Below, piece after piece: positions 26,009-35,190 of a stretch of 64,000 nucleotides of DNA. The stretch comes from Planctomycetota bacterium. GTDB lineage: Bacteria; Planctomycetota; UBA8742; UBA2392. The DNA is taken from contig JADKGX010000001.1 in the NCBI GenBank assembly GCA_016722065.1, positions 2,046,001 through 2,110,000 on the forward strand, written 5' to 3'. Both the position numbers and the translations under genes were made by a program. The notes beneath the pieces are model-generated. The model searched no databases. It was given only the letters and a program-made list of their open reading frames with translations, and was not told the DNA's origin. Every line of letters begins with the position of its first letter. The stretch's first letter is position 1.

Positions 26009-29000
26009 CTACTCCTGGACGCTGTAACGGGTGGCGCGGCCCTTGCCGGTACGAGCAGCCAGGCCACGCCGGGCCAGCAGACTCAAGGCCTGCGAGACCG
26101 TAGTGCGGCCAAGTCCCAACCGGCGGGCCAACTCGCCCGCGCTTGCGGCACCCAATTCGCGCAACCCTGCCAACACAAGCCGGCCCCCGGTGGCCAGCCC
26201 GTCTACATCGCGGGGCAGGCGCAAGAGTCCGCCACCCGGTTGGGTTTGCGGGTCGCGCAGGTCATCGGGCACGATCACATTGCCGGTGCAAAGGGCCACG
26301 GCCCTGGCCACTGTGGACCGCAACTGGCGCACATTGCCGGGCCAGTGCTGGCGTTGCAGCGCTGATTCGGCGGCCAACGAAAGCTTGACCGGCCGGCCGA
26401 ACTGGTTGCCAATCTCGCGCGCGAAGTGGCGCGCCAGCCACAGCACGTCGTCACCGCGCTCTGCCAGCTCAGGCACGCCAAGGTTGAGTCCTGTCAGGCG
26501 CTGGGCCAGGTCAGGTCGCAGTTTTCCTGCCGCCTGCAGTTCCTCCAGTGGCTGGGCGGTGGTAACGACCAGCCGCGCCCGCAACTCGCGTTCCGCCGTC
26601 CCGCCCAAGGGAAAGAAGCGCCGCTGTTGCAGCGCACGTAACAACATGGCCTGGATGGCGCCCTCCATTTCGCCGGGGTTGTCCAACTGCAGCGTGCCTT
26701 CTCCTGCGCCCTCCAGCAGGCCGGTGTGGTCGGCAAGCGCGCCCGTGAACGCGCCACGAACATGACCGAACAGTTCACTGGCCGCTGTTTGAACGCGCAG
26801 AGTGGCGCAATCCAGCACAACGTGCGGTGCGCCGGCGCGCCTTGAAAACAGGTGCAGGGCGCGGGCTGCCAGATCTTTGCCACTGCCGGAGGCCCCGAAG
26901 ATCACGACCGGCAACTCCAGATCCGCAAAGCGGCGGCACTGCTGCGCCAAACGCGCGGCTGCAGGGCTGGTGCCCAGTGCTTCGCCACCGGCATGAACGA
27001 CATCGCCAGCGTCAGATTGCCCCAGCATGCGCCGCAAAGCCTCCGGGGCGCGGCGCAGTGTTGCGGTCAATGCGCCTGCCGCGTCGGATGCGGTTGTTTC
27101 CAGCGCTTGCGGGTCACCACCTAGCGCGCGAAGCCGCAGCACAAGCAAGTCGTCCAGACGACGACTCTGTTCGATGTCGAACTCAGCCTGTTTGGCAGTT
27201 GAAAACGCCACTGAGTCCCCTCGCAGCAGGGCCAGTTCAACGCCATCGGCACCACTGACGGCTGCGGCCAGAGTTGCCAGCGCGTCCATGCGCGTGGCAA
27301 AGGGCTCCTCACTGGCAAGCTTCCAGGCCGATACGGCCATGGCGCGGCGCTGGCGTTGTTCCCTTTCCTGGCGCTGGCGAGCCTCCGACAAAACCAGCAG
27401 TTCATCCAGCCGATGGGCCAACGCCTGCATGGCGGGCAACTCGCTTGGCGGCGCCTTGGCGGCCAGAGCGCCACTGGCCGAAATCAGGGCTACGGCACAG
27501 ATGCCGTCCTCGGCCACTTCGCCGGCAATGCGTGCCCGCTGGCAGGCTTCCTGCAATTCTGGCGCACCCTCCAGTGCATCCAGCAACACGGCACCGCTGC
27601 CATAGCAGCGCTGCAGGGCGGCACAGGTTTGGCGCGCAAGATCCGGCCTGCCCACGGCGAGGTTGTCGGGCTGCAGATCGGCGATTTCGCGCAGCACGGC
27701 AGTAGACACTTCGCCGGCACGCGGGCGCGGCACAGGAAATTCGGACTGAATCCAGGCCGCCAGACTGAGCGCCTTTGGCAACGGTGCGGCCAGGGCCTCA
27801 CGCGCCATGGCGTTGGCCTGCTGGGGCCAATCGGCTTTGGCGATACGTGCTGCCGCCCCCAGGGCAATGGTCTTCCACAGGGCCGGGACTTCTGCGTCCG
27901 CGCAGGCTGAAAGCAGCGGGTTCCAACGGCCCGAATCAATTCCCCGACAAAGCAGGGCCGTCAGTCGCGGCAGCACAAAACCGCGTCGACCCAGCTTCTC
28001 CAGGTCTTCGACCTCGTGCGGGTCCACGGCGCCGCCCTGCAACAATTGCGCGATCAAGGCCAGACTTAGAAACGCGCTGCCACGAGCACCCGCAGACATC
28101 GAAGCCAATTGCTGCGCGGCCTTGCGAAGGCGGGGTACAGCGCGTTGCCATTGGCCAGCCAGCATCCACAGCACGCCGAGTTCGCCGGTGTGCAACATCG
28201 CCATGCGTGTACGCCAGGGCTCCGGCAGTTGCCGCACGCTGGTGCCGCGCCAGGCGGCAAGGGCCTGGCCCCATTGCCCGTTCAGCGCGCTGTGCAGTGC
28301 CTGGTGGCGCTTGCAACCACGCCAGGCCATCGGGCTGACATGGGGGGCATCGAGCGCGGCCAAACGGGCCCCAAGTTGGCGCACCATGTCGGTGTCGCCA
28401 CGATAGGCTGCGTTTTCGGAAAGCTGGTAAAGGACCAGCATGTGGCCGCGACGATTGTCGACGCTTGCTTCCGCCAGCACGGCCTCGCTGTCCTGGGGCC
28501 GCATCGACCCTACTTCACGCAGTCGCAGTCGTAGCAGGTGTTGGTTCACCAATGCGCGCTTGTACAGGTCGCCAAACCAGCCATGCTTTTGCTGCAACGC
28601 CAAAAGCGGTGCCAAAGCCTCTTCGACAGTGCCGGTAAATGAAGTGGAAACGCTGAATGCCATAACCTGCTGGGCCTCGATTTCGGCTTCCAGGCGAGCC
28701 AGCAAGGGCGCATAGGCCTTGGGGTGAAGCGCCGCACGCGCCTGCTGCAGGTAATCTAGGGCAGCCGGGAAGTTGATAGAGATCAATGCGCACTCCGCGC
28801 GCACGGAAAGTGTGCGGGCCAAACTCAGCAGCCGTGTGGCTTGCGCGGGTTCGCGCCCGACTGCATCCAGAAGGCTTATGGCGCGCTGGGGGTCCTCAAA
28901 ACAGCAAGCCGTGGCGGCCACGATCAGGGCCTGTTCACGCGGTAACCTTGGCAGGTGCTGTGCCAGCTTTGCAGCCTTATCTACCAGCGGGCCGTAGGCT

Positions 29001-30715
29001 TCGGGGCCTTTCAGTTGTCGCTGTTGCAGTGCCAGCAGTGCAAGCAGCAGGGCGCGCCAGTCGCCTTCGTAACGGCGTGTCCACAGTCGCAACATGCGTC
29101 GCGTGCGCCGGGGCCCCCACAGGGCGGAAGCCAGTTCGCGCGCTGTCAGCAGCACCTGCACAGCCGGCGGCCCGGTGCCGTGGCGGGCGGCACAAGCAGC
29201 ATGAGCCTCACACAAGGCCAGTGCATCGTTGGCCAGGCCATGCTTGATCAGGTCGGCAAACAGTGCCTCGCATCCAGCTTCCGCCCAGGCGGCAAGGTCT
29301 CCGGACCGCATACGCAATGAGGCTGCCCAGGCGGCGCGCCTTGCTGGCACAGTGTAGGGGCAGAAGTGTTCGCGTTCGGCCAGCCAGCGACAGTGAAGGC
29401 GACGGGTCACCCAGGCGTCCTGGGCCTGAAGCGCGGGCTGGGGCAGAAGCAGGTCACCGCTCTGGCTGGCAAGGCCCGTTGCCATAAGCAGCTCCGCGGC
29501 TCGGCGCAGGTCGGGCGCGGCCTGGACGGCCCCGGCGGCAAGTCCACCCGGCGATACGGCCAGCAATCCCGCCAGGCGCGCCGCCTGTGGATGCACAAGG
29601 TCGAGTCTTCGGGTCGCGGTCATAGCCCGCAACTCTGCAGGCCATTGGCGGTCCAGCGTCGCGGTGCCTTCGATCAGCGCCGAGCCCGCGCGCTCGATCA
29701 ATGCCAGCACCAGCCTTCGCGCATGGAACGGATCCTGTTGCAACAACGTCAACAGGTGTTCGGAGGCCAGCTCGGGTGCGATGTGCAGGGGGCGCAGCCA
29801 TGCCATCAACGCTGCCAGCCCTGGGCCGGGCCACGGCAGAACACGCGCCAGGTGCGAAAGCGCTTCTTGCACTGATTGGGGTTCGGCCTGGACAATGCAG
29901 ATCGCTGGCCCGCGCGATCGCGCCAGCGTGCGCTGGGCGGATTCCAGTCCACTGTGCACTTGCAGCCTGGTGCAACCCGGCCCATCAAGACCCGGCGGCA
30001 GCAGGCTCAAGCCACGCTGCGCGGCAATCTGGCACAGCAGGGCCGAAAGTGCCGCGGCCGCATCGCGGTCCGGCGCCGGCAAGATCACGGGCAGACCGCC
30101 GTCCTTGGCAAGGTCCAGGGCTGATTCGCACCAGCGACGAAATGTCGCCAGGTCAGGAATTGGCGCCAGTGCGGCCCGCAACAAGGCGTTGCAGACCTGT
30201 GCACCCCCCAGCGCACGGGCAACGACTTCGTCCAGCGTGACAGATCGCAATGCCATTGTAGGCCGTCGACCAGCCAGCCGGGCGTGAAGAAGCGGCAGCA
30301 TTGTTGCGCAATCTGCCTCGGTTCCTTTTGGCGGCGGGGCCAGCAACAACATGGTGCCTTCGTGCTGCGTCAGCAGTGCTGGGTCAAGTTCGGCTGGCGC
30401 CCAATGCTGGCAGGCAAGCCTCCAAGCGATCATGGCAACAGCCGGATATCGGGCTTGTGGCTGGCTGACATGTTGTAGTCGCGGCCCGGCCGGTGCGCCC
30501 TCAATCCAAAGCAGGCGAGGGCCCTGGGGCACGACGCCACAAAGCAGCGGAAAGACTGGCGCTGCCTGGACACGAAGATCTTGCGGTTGGTCGTCTTGCA
30601 GCAGGCGAAGCATGCCGCTGCGCTGGCGAAGCAGCGTGGCGCCATCACGCACACGAAACCGGGCACCCGGTGCGGATACATAGGAAAGCAACGAAACCGG
30701 TGCAGCGATCGGCAT
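26009..30715 (-). CDS. Giant sigma-54-dependent activator with helical sensor region and C-terminal winged helix
   Basis: A 1568-residue regulator. Residues 1-150 look like a degenerate kinase- or ligand-binding domain (no catalytic motif seen). Residues about 150-1000 are Leu/Ala-rich helices with an NTPase- or TPR-like feel, as in large STAND-type sensors. Residues about 1080-1200 may be a GAF-like domain. The AAA+ domain lies at about 1255-1490, with Walker A GASGSGKD (about 1272), GHVRGAFTGAL (about 1323; the GAFTGA loop contacts sigma-54) and WPGNVRQLRS. Walker B appears weakened: the usual LDE is LQLDNPGE. The last 65 residues form a winged helix (LRELGAASAGELARRLGLGRTTVSQALSLLARRG) instead of the usual Fis-type helix-turn-helix. 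It is divergent from a lipoprotein pair, with a palindrome and a sigma-54-like promoter between. Confidence 0.82.
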   Translation of the reverse strand: MPIAAPVSLLSYVSAPGARFRVRDGATLLRQRSGMLRLLQDDQPQDLRVQAAPVFPLLCGVVPQGPRLLWIEGAPAGPRLQHVSQPQARYPAVAMIAWRLACQHWAPAELDPALLTQHEGTMLLLAPPPKGTEADCATMLPLLHARLAGRRPTMALRSVTLDEVVARALGGAQVCNALLRAALAPIPDLATFRRWCESALDLAKDGGLPVILPAPDRDAAAALSALLCQIAAQRGLSLLPPGLDGPGCTRLQVHSGLESAQRTLARSRGPAICIVQAEPQSVQEALSHLARVLPWPGPGLAALMAWLRPLHIAPELASEHLLTLLQQDPFHARRLVLALIERAGSALIEGTATLDRQWPAELRAMTATRRLDLVHPQAARLAGLLAVSPGGLAAGAVQAAPDLRRAAELLMATGLASQSGDLLLPQPALQAQDAWVTRRLHCRWLAEREHFCPYTVPARRAAWAASLRMRSGDLAAWAEAGCEALFADLIKHGLANDALALCEAHAACAARHGTGPPAVQVLLTARELASALWGPRRTRRMLRLWTRRYEGDWRALLLALLALQQRQLKGPEAYGPLVDKAAKLAQHLPRLPREQALIVAATACCFEDPQRAISLLDAVGREPAQATRLLSLARTLSVRAECALISINFPAALDYLQQARAALHPKAYAPLLARLEAEIEAQQVMAFSVSTSFTGTVEEALAPLLALQQKHGWFGDLYKRALVNQHLLRLRLREVGSMRPQDSEAVLAEASVDNRRGHMLVLYQLSENAAYRGDTDMVRQLGARLAALDAPHVSPMAWRGCKRHQALHSALNGQWGQALAAWRGTSVRQLPEPWRTRMAMLHTGELGVLWMLAGQWQRAVPRLRKAAQQLASMSAGARGSAFLSLALIAQLLQGGAVDPHEVEDLEKLGRRGFVLPRLTALLCRGIDSGRWNPLLSACADAEVPALWKTIALGAAARIAKADWPQQANAMAREALAAPLPKALSLAAWIQSEFPVPRPRAGEVSTAVLREIADLQPDNLAVGRPDLARQTCAALQRCYGSGAVLLDALEGAPELQEACQRARIAGEVAEDGICAVALISASGALAAKAPPSELPAMQALAHRLDELLVLSEARQRQEREQRQRRAMAVSAWKLASEEPFATRMDALATLAAAVSGADGVELALLRGDSVAFSTAKQAEFDIEQSRRLDDLLVLRLRALGGDPQALETTASDAAGALTATLRRAPEALRRMLGQSDAGDVVHAGGEALGTSPAAARLAQQCRRFADLELPVVIFGASGSGKDLAARALHLFSRRAGAPHVVLDCATLRVQTAASELFGHVRGAFTGALADHTGLLEGAGEGTLQLDNPGEMEGAIQAMLLRALQQRRFFPLGGTAERELRARLVVTTAQPLEELQAAGKLRPDLAQRLTGLNLGVPELAERGDDVLWLARHFAREIGNQFGRPVKLSLAAESALQRQHWPGNVRQLRSTVARAVALCTGNVIVPDDLRDPQTQPGGGLLRLPRDVDGLATGGRLVLAGLRELGAASAGELARRLGLGRTTVSQALSLLARRGLAARTGKGRATRYSVQE

Positions 30716-30744
30716 TGGTAACCAGGGATTGCTGGCCTACCATT

Positions 30745-30765
30745 ATCGTTCGATTTTCGAACGAT
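30745..30765. promoter_or_regulatory. 21-bp palindrome, likely activator binding site
   Basis: Perfect inverted repeat with 9-bp arms ATCGTTCGA and TCGAACGAT around TTT. It lies 29 bp upstream of the activator gene start and about 135 bp upstream of the predicted transcription start of the divergent lipoprotein operon. That is the usual place for an upstream activator site of a sigma-54 system. Confidence 0.6.
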
Positions 30766-30863
30766 TCTACATGGAAAGTGAGTTACCGCAAGAATGCCGA
30801 AATCAACGTAAAGGTCTGAAACTAAAGTGCTTGCGTTGAAGTCGTCTTCCCAAACCCCGAGAT

Positions 30864-30880
30864 TGGCACACCTGGCGCAT
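30864..30880 (+). promoter_or_regulatory. Sigma-54-type -24/-12 promoter candidate
   Basis: TGGCAC-ACCTG-GCGCA: the -24 element is a perfect TGGCAC, and the invariant GC at 30877-30878 is in the correct 12-base register. Only the two T of TTGC differ. Transcription would start near 30890, 19 bases before the ATG at 30909. Confidence 0.6.
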
Positions 30881-30908
30881 CCTTCGGGCCAACCCAACGG
30901 AGCCAACC

Positions 30909-32312
30909 ATGCGCTACCAACCCATTTTCATTGCGGCGATCTTGCGAGCACGCTTGAGCGCCCTGACAGGTCTTACCGCCATTGCGCTCTCATTGGCGGC
31001 TTGCGGCGCAGGCGCCGGCGGTGGAACGGGCGGCTTGGCGATCAACCCGCCCACCAACCCAGGCGGCGGCACACCCGGCAACACGGCGCCAGTCATTACC
31101 AGCACCGCCCCAACGACAGCCACCGTGGGGCAGCTCTACAACTACCAGGCCGTAGCCACAGACGCCGAGGGCGGCACCCTGACCTGGAACCTGACCGTCG
31201 CGCCCACGGGTATGGCGGTCAACACGACCGGCCTGGTCACCTGGACGCCGACTGCCGCACAGGTCGGCGCCCATGTGGTCACCCTGCGCGTCACCGATGG
31301 CACGGCTGCAACGCTGCAAAACTGGAATGTCCAGGTGGCGACGCCTGCGGGCGGCCTGCCCGCATCGGTTACGTTGACGGACATGGGCGCGTTGCCCAAC
31401 GGCATGCTGGTGTTGAGTGACATGGCCGAGTTTGACGGCAAGCTGTACATCGCCGCGGCGATTGCACCCTTGGGCAGCCCCTTTGGCGCGGGCATCTACT
31501 ACTACAACGGCACGAGCATTCAGACCGCGTTCTACGACAGCGGCAGCCAGGGCTTCGTGCGGGCCAAGGTCTATGACAACAAGCTGTATGTGCCCGACGG
31601 CGATCCCAACGGCCTGACGCCCGGTAAGGTCTACATTTTCAGCCCAGGCAGCAGCACGCCGCTGGCAACCAACGTCACCAACTGCGTGCACAACTTTGAC
31701 GTCGTCAAGTACAACGGCCAGCTTTACGTCAGTGGCGCCAATGGCAGCGGCCAAAGCAGCCTGAACAAGTTCAATGCCGCCACCAGCACCTGGGATGCCG
31801 CAAGCACCGGCAACTTCGGGCGCCTGAAGTACATGGGCGTGCTGGACAACAGCATCTGGTGCTCCAAACAGGTGCAGGCCGGGCTGGACGGCGTTTGGGT
31901 CGACAGCGCAATGTCCCAGGCCGGCTTTCTGGCCAGCGCCAGCGGCGGCAACCTGATCAGCACCGTCGAGGAAATCGACGGCAAGCTGTACATGAACCTT
32001 TGGGGCTCCAGCGTTTCCAACTTCATTGTCAGCCCCGGCAGCACGGTCACAACGATCACCAGCATCACCGGCCTGATGTGGGATGTAATCAAACACAGCG
32101 ACGGCAACTGTTACGCCGTGGCCTGGGATGGCACCAACGACCGCATTTACGGCAGCACGGACGGCGTGAACTTCACGTCGCTTTACAGCCTGGCTGGCAG
32201 CAAGTTTGGCCAGCCGCCCAGCAACGCTGATGGCCGGCCCAGCATCGCCAGCTTTGGCGGCAAGCTGTACGTCGGCAGCAGCACCAACGGCCACCTTTAT
32301 CGCCTGGACTAA
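30909..32312 (+). CDS. Ig-like/beta-propeller lipoprotein
   Basis: A 467-residue lipoprotein. The long N-terminal signal segment ends in LSLAAC (Cys about 34), followed by a Gly/Pro/Asn-rich linker. A cadherin-like Ig domain lies at about 56-140 (APVITSTAPTTATVGQLYNYQ then DAEGGTLTWNL and TPTAAQVGAHVVTLRVTDG). A beta-propeller of about 300 residues follows with repeats such as GKLYIAA, NKLYVPDG, GQLYVSGANG, GKLYMNLWG and GKLYVGSS. It is first in the unit driven from the sigma-54-like promoter and is followed 45 bp later by a second lipoprotein. Role: surface binding or sensing, unproven. Confidence 0.78.
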   Translation: MRYQPIFIAAILRARLSALTGLTAIALSLAACGAGAGGGTGGLAINPPTNPGGGTPGNTAPVITSTAPTTATVGQLYNYQAVATDAEGGTLTWNLTVAPTGMAVNTTGLVTWTPTAAQVGAHVVTLRVTDGTAATLQNWNVQVATPAGGLPASVTLTDMGALPNGMLVLSDMAEFDGKLYIAAAIAPLGSPFGAGIYYYNGTSIQTAFYDSGSQGFVRAKVYDNKLYVPDGDPNGLTPGKVYIFSPGSSTPLATNVTNCVHNFDVVKYNGQLYVSGANGSGQSSLNKFNAATSTWDAASTGNFGRLKYMGVLDNSIWCSKQVQAGLDGVWVDSAMSQAGFLASASGGNLISTVEEIDGKLYMNLWGSSVSNFIVSPGSTVTTITSITGLMWDVIKHSDGNCYAVAWDGTNDRIYGSTDGVNFTSLYSLAGSKFGQPPSNADGRPSIASFGGKLYVGSSTNGHLYRLD

Positions 32313-32357
32313 TACCACTCAAACCCAACTCAACCTGTCCCAACACAGGAACCGAAC

Positions 32358-33926
32358 ATGCGCAATTTTCTGGCACCAACACTGTTGACGATCCTTGGCC
32401 TGCTTGCTGGTTGCTCTGGTGGCGGTGGTAGTGGCGGCGGTACCTTTGTGAAACTGCCCGTCACGGGTAACGCCAACCCCACGGTCACCGTCACGGGCAT
32501 GAGCGGTGGGGGTGCGAACTATTCGCTCGCGGTTGCATCGGCAAGCCCACTCCCGGGGGCGATCTCAGTGACCGCGAGCGACACCAATGCGGGCGACACC
32601 CTGCAACTCAGCGTCGCCTTTGACCCGTCAGCTTCGTCGGGATTCACCGACATTCCTGCTCAGATATCCGTCAGCCCGATGCCGGCAGGAACACCCAAAA
32701 CGGCAACCAGCGTTGCCACGGCGCCCGCACAGGCCGTGATTACGTTGAGCCCCAACGGCCCATTGACGCAGTCAGGCACCCTGGCGTTTACCGTACTTGT
32801 AACGGACGGCCAAGGCGGCTCTGCGACCACACACCTGTCCATCACAGTCAGTGCCACGCCGGCCAACAACCCGCCCGCGCTGGGTGCACCAACGGGGCCA
32901 GGAGCAGCCGGCGGGGCCAGCCCCAGCTTCACCGCCAGCTTGCAGGTTGGCGCATCGCTGGCCTTTTCGATTACGGCCACAGACCCGGATGCGGGTAACT
33001 CTCTGACGGTCTCGGCCAGCATCAGCGGCGGCAGCCTGACAGCCGTGCAGGCCGGGTTCAGCACAAGTTTTCCGGCCAGCGTCGTGGGCACGACGCCACG
33101 TACCTTGAGCATCGCGGGGACGGCGGCCAACGCCGGAACAATCAACCTGGTTTTGGCGGTCAATGATGGTGCTGGCGGCAGCGCAAACGCCACGCTGGCA
33201 ATCACGATTACGGCGGCCGCTGGCGGCTCCGGCAGTGGCGGAAGTGGCGGCGCGGCACCTGGCAACCAGACCCGCGTGGTCAACGTGTCCGGCTTGGGCA
33301 ACCAGAGCTACTACCTGTACATCCCTTCCAGCTACAACCAGTCGACCCCTGTGCCTGTACTGTTTGCCCTTCACGGTGCCGGCGGCGCGGGCACAGCCCC
33401 CGCAGCAGCGCAACAGGCAAGGTCCGATTGGGCGACGGTGGCCGCCAGCGAGGGGTTTATTGTTGTAGCCCAGGCCGCCACAGGCAGCGGCGGCGGGTGG
33501 GTACCGGGTACGGATACGACGATTCTGAACGACATCATCACGGACGTGTTCGGCGCCTATAACATCAACACCAAGCGCGTGTATCTGTGGGGTTTCTCAG
33601 CCGGCGCTCACTACGCCCACGCCCTGGCATTGGGCAACAACACGTTCTTTGCGGCCTATGGCATCAGCGCTGGCGCATTGGATGCCCTGGCAGGTGCAAG
33701 CGCGCCGTCGACTGCAGCCGCCACACGGCGCATTCCGTGCGATATCCATATTGGCACCAGTGATTCGCTGCTTAGTTATGCGCAGACCGACAAGTCGAGG
33801 TTTCAGACGGCCGGCTGGACGCTGGGGACAAACCTGTACTACACGGAGTTCAGCGGCGGGCACACCTACACGACAACGCATCTGGGCCAGATATGGGCCA
33901 ACATCAAGAATCACACGCTGCCGTAA
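32358..33926 (+). CDS. Lipoprotein with Ig-like domains and C-terminal PHB-depolymerase/feruloyl-esterase-like domain
   Basis: A 522-residue lipoprotein with lipobox LLAGC (Cys about 15) and a Gly-rich linker. Two Ig-like domains (about 35-170 and 175-290) are followed by a Gly/Ser linker and an alpha/beta-hydrolase (about 305-522) like LpqC/PHB depolymerases. The hydrolase shows SYYLYIPSSYN, the oxyanion block LFALHGAGGAG, the nucleophile elbow GFSAGAH (Ser about 414), an IGTSDSL Asp candidate and a GGHTY His candidate. It probably hydrolyses an extracellular ester polymer or feruloyl ester. It is co-directional with the preceding lipoprotein and followed by a terminator, so the two form an operon. 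Confidence 0.82.
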   Translation: MRNFLAPTLLTILGLLAGCSGGGGSGGGTFVKLPVTGNANPTVTVTGMSGGGANYSLAVASASPLPGAISVTASDTNAGDTLQLSVAFDPSASSGFTDIPAQISVSPMPAGTPKTATSVATAPAQAVITLSPNGPLTQSGTLAFTVLVTDGQGGSATTHLSITVSATPANNPPALGAPTGPGAAGGASPSFTASLQVGASLAFSITATDPDAGNSLTVSASISGGSLTAVQAGFSTSFPASVVGTTPRTLSIAGTAANAGTINLVLAVNDGAGGSANATLAITITAAAGGSGSGGSGGAAPGNQTRVVNVSGLGNQSYYLYIPSSYNQSTPVPVLFALHGAGGAGTAPAAAQQARSDWATVAASEGFIVVAQAATGSGGGWVPGTDTTILNDIITDVFGAYNINTKRVYLWGFSAGAHYAHALALGNNTFFAAYGISAGALDALAGASAPSTAAATRRIPCDIHIGTSDSLLSYAQTDKSRFQTAGWTLGTNLYYTEFSGGHTYTTTHLGQIWANIKNHTLP

Positions 33927-33951
33927 CGCGGTGCGGACGGCAGAGATGAGA

Positions 33952-33990
33952 AACACCCGCCGGGTTGGGCCGGCGGGTGTTCTGTTTCTG
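33952..33990. terminator. Terminator between esterase lipoprotein and membrane protein
   Basis: 12-bp stem AACACCCGCCGG / CCGGCGGGTGTT (33952-33963 with 33970-33981), then CTGTTTCTG on the plus strand. On the minus strand the stem is followed by TCTCATC, so it may work weakly for both convergent genes. Confidence 0.75.
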
Positions 33991-34017
33991 CGGCCTGGGT
34001 TGAAGCTGCAAGTGCCA

Positions 34018-34950
34018 CTACTTTCCTTCCAACTCCTGTTCGAGAATCTGGCGGCTCGGGTCTTCCCCCGGCAGGCCTGGGTTTTTGGAGTGCCTGCGGG
34101 TAGCAATGACGATCAACATTACGAGCAGACCGCCCAGCACCGCCGACGAGCCGATCGTGCCAAAGCCCAGCCCGCCTTCTTCCGGCGTCTTGGTCATCAA
34201 ATCGCCCATCGTGGCCCCAAGCGGTCGTGTCAGCACAAAGGCAATCCAGAACAGAATGACACGCGAAATCGGAGTCAGATAACGCGCCAGCACAACCAGC
34301 CCGATCAGCCCCCATATCAAGGCCGCGCCGCCGGCAAAGCCCAACCCCGAGTCATCGGCCAGATAGTCGCCCAGTGCAGTACCCAGCGTGTTGGAAAACA
34401 GAATCGCCGTCCAGTATAGCAACTCCACTTTGCGTGACCGAATGTTGACGACATCCAGGTCACGTACCGTCAGCCTCCAGAAAATCAGGATCGCAGCGAG
34501 GATGGAAACCACAATCAAGGAGCCCGTGGCATAGCCCAGGCCCAGTGTTCGGTCCATGAAGTCAGACATGGTCGTGCCAGCCGTACTGGTGGACAGGATC
34601 ACCAGCCAATACAGCACTGGCGTGTGTTTGCGCGAGGCCAGCTGCACGACCAGCGTGGCCAAAAACGCGCTGATCAGGATCAACGAACTGACCGCGTACC
34701 CGACATCCATGGTCATCGAAATCAGGTCGCCACCGGTCTCACCAAGTGTCGTGGCACAGATCTTCATCATCCAGAAAAACGTCGTGATCTCCGGGAGTTT
34801 GCTGGCTGTCCGTTGCACGGACTGGATAGCAGGCGTGCCGATTCGCGCCGGTCCAATACCGGGCGCTTCGTGGTGCCATCGGCCAACGCCAAACATGCGA
34901 GTTAGACCAGGCATCCTGATGGACAGGGATGAGATCGTGAGCGTGCTCAT
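34018..34950 (-). CDS. COG4705-like multi-span membrane protein with four internal repeats
   Basis: A 310-residue membrane protein with about eight spans after a hydrophilic N-terminus of about 45 residues. The same motif recurs four times: ATTLGETGGD, TAGTTMSDFMD, NTLGTALGDYLAD and RPLGATMGDLMT. Each repeat is a small-residue helix ending in (G/S)D. This matches the COG4705 family of uncharacterised bacterial membrane proteins. Repeated Asp/Thr in the membrane suggests a cation transporter, which is inference. The N-terminal about 40 residues are not typical; a start at an internal Met (about residue 12 or 19) is possible. It is a single gene, with no gene in 34951-35190 except the terminator at 35129. 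Confidence 0.7.
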   Translation of the reverse strand: MSTLTISSLSIRMPGLTRMFGVGRWHHEAPGIGPARIGTPAIQSVQRTASKLPEITTFFWMMKICATTLGETGGDLISMTMDVGYAVSSLILISAFLATLVVQLASRKHTPVLYWLVILSTSTAGTTMSDFMDRTLGLGYATGSLIVVSILAAILIFWRLTVRDLDVVNIRSRKVELLYWTAILFSNTLGTALGDYLADDSGLGFAGGAALIWGLIGLVVLARYLTPISRVILFWIAFVLTRPLGATMGDLMTKTPEEGGLGFGTIGSSAVLGGLLVMLIVIATRRHSKNPGLPGEDPSRQILEQELEGK

Positions 34951-35109
34951 CGGCAGCTTTCTTGCTGGAGATCATCGTAACGCAACGGGCTTTCACTGAT
35001 TGGGCGCGGCCAACCTTATGCCACCGATTGTGAGAGCCACATGAGAAAGTTGTTCGATCGACAAGACCGGCATCACTGTGCAATCGCGCAAGGCGGGTAC
35101 GACACCACT

Positions 35110-35150
35110 TAGCCGGGTCCAAAAGTTGGGCCCCGGTTTTCGCCGGGGCC
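35110..35150 (-). terminator. Terminator of the MuiA-like pair
   Basis: Stem GGCCCCGG / CCGGGGCC (35129-35136 with 35143-35150) and, on the minus strand, CAACTTTTGG after it. It lies about 40 bp beyond the stop at 35191. Confidence 0.65.
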
Positions 35151-35190
35151 ACGAGTCAGTTGGTTCGAAGCTCTGCCTGGCACTGCACAT

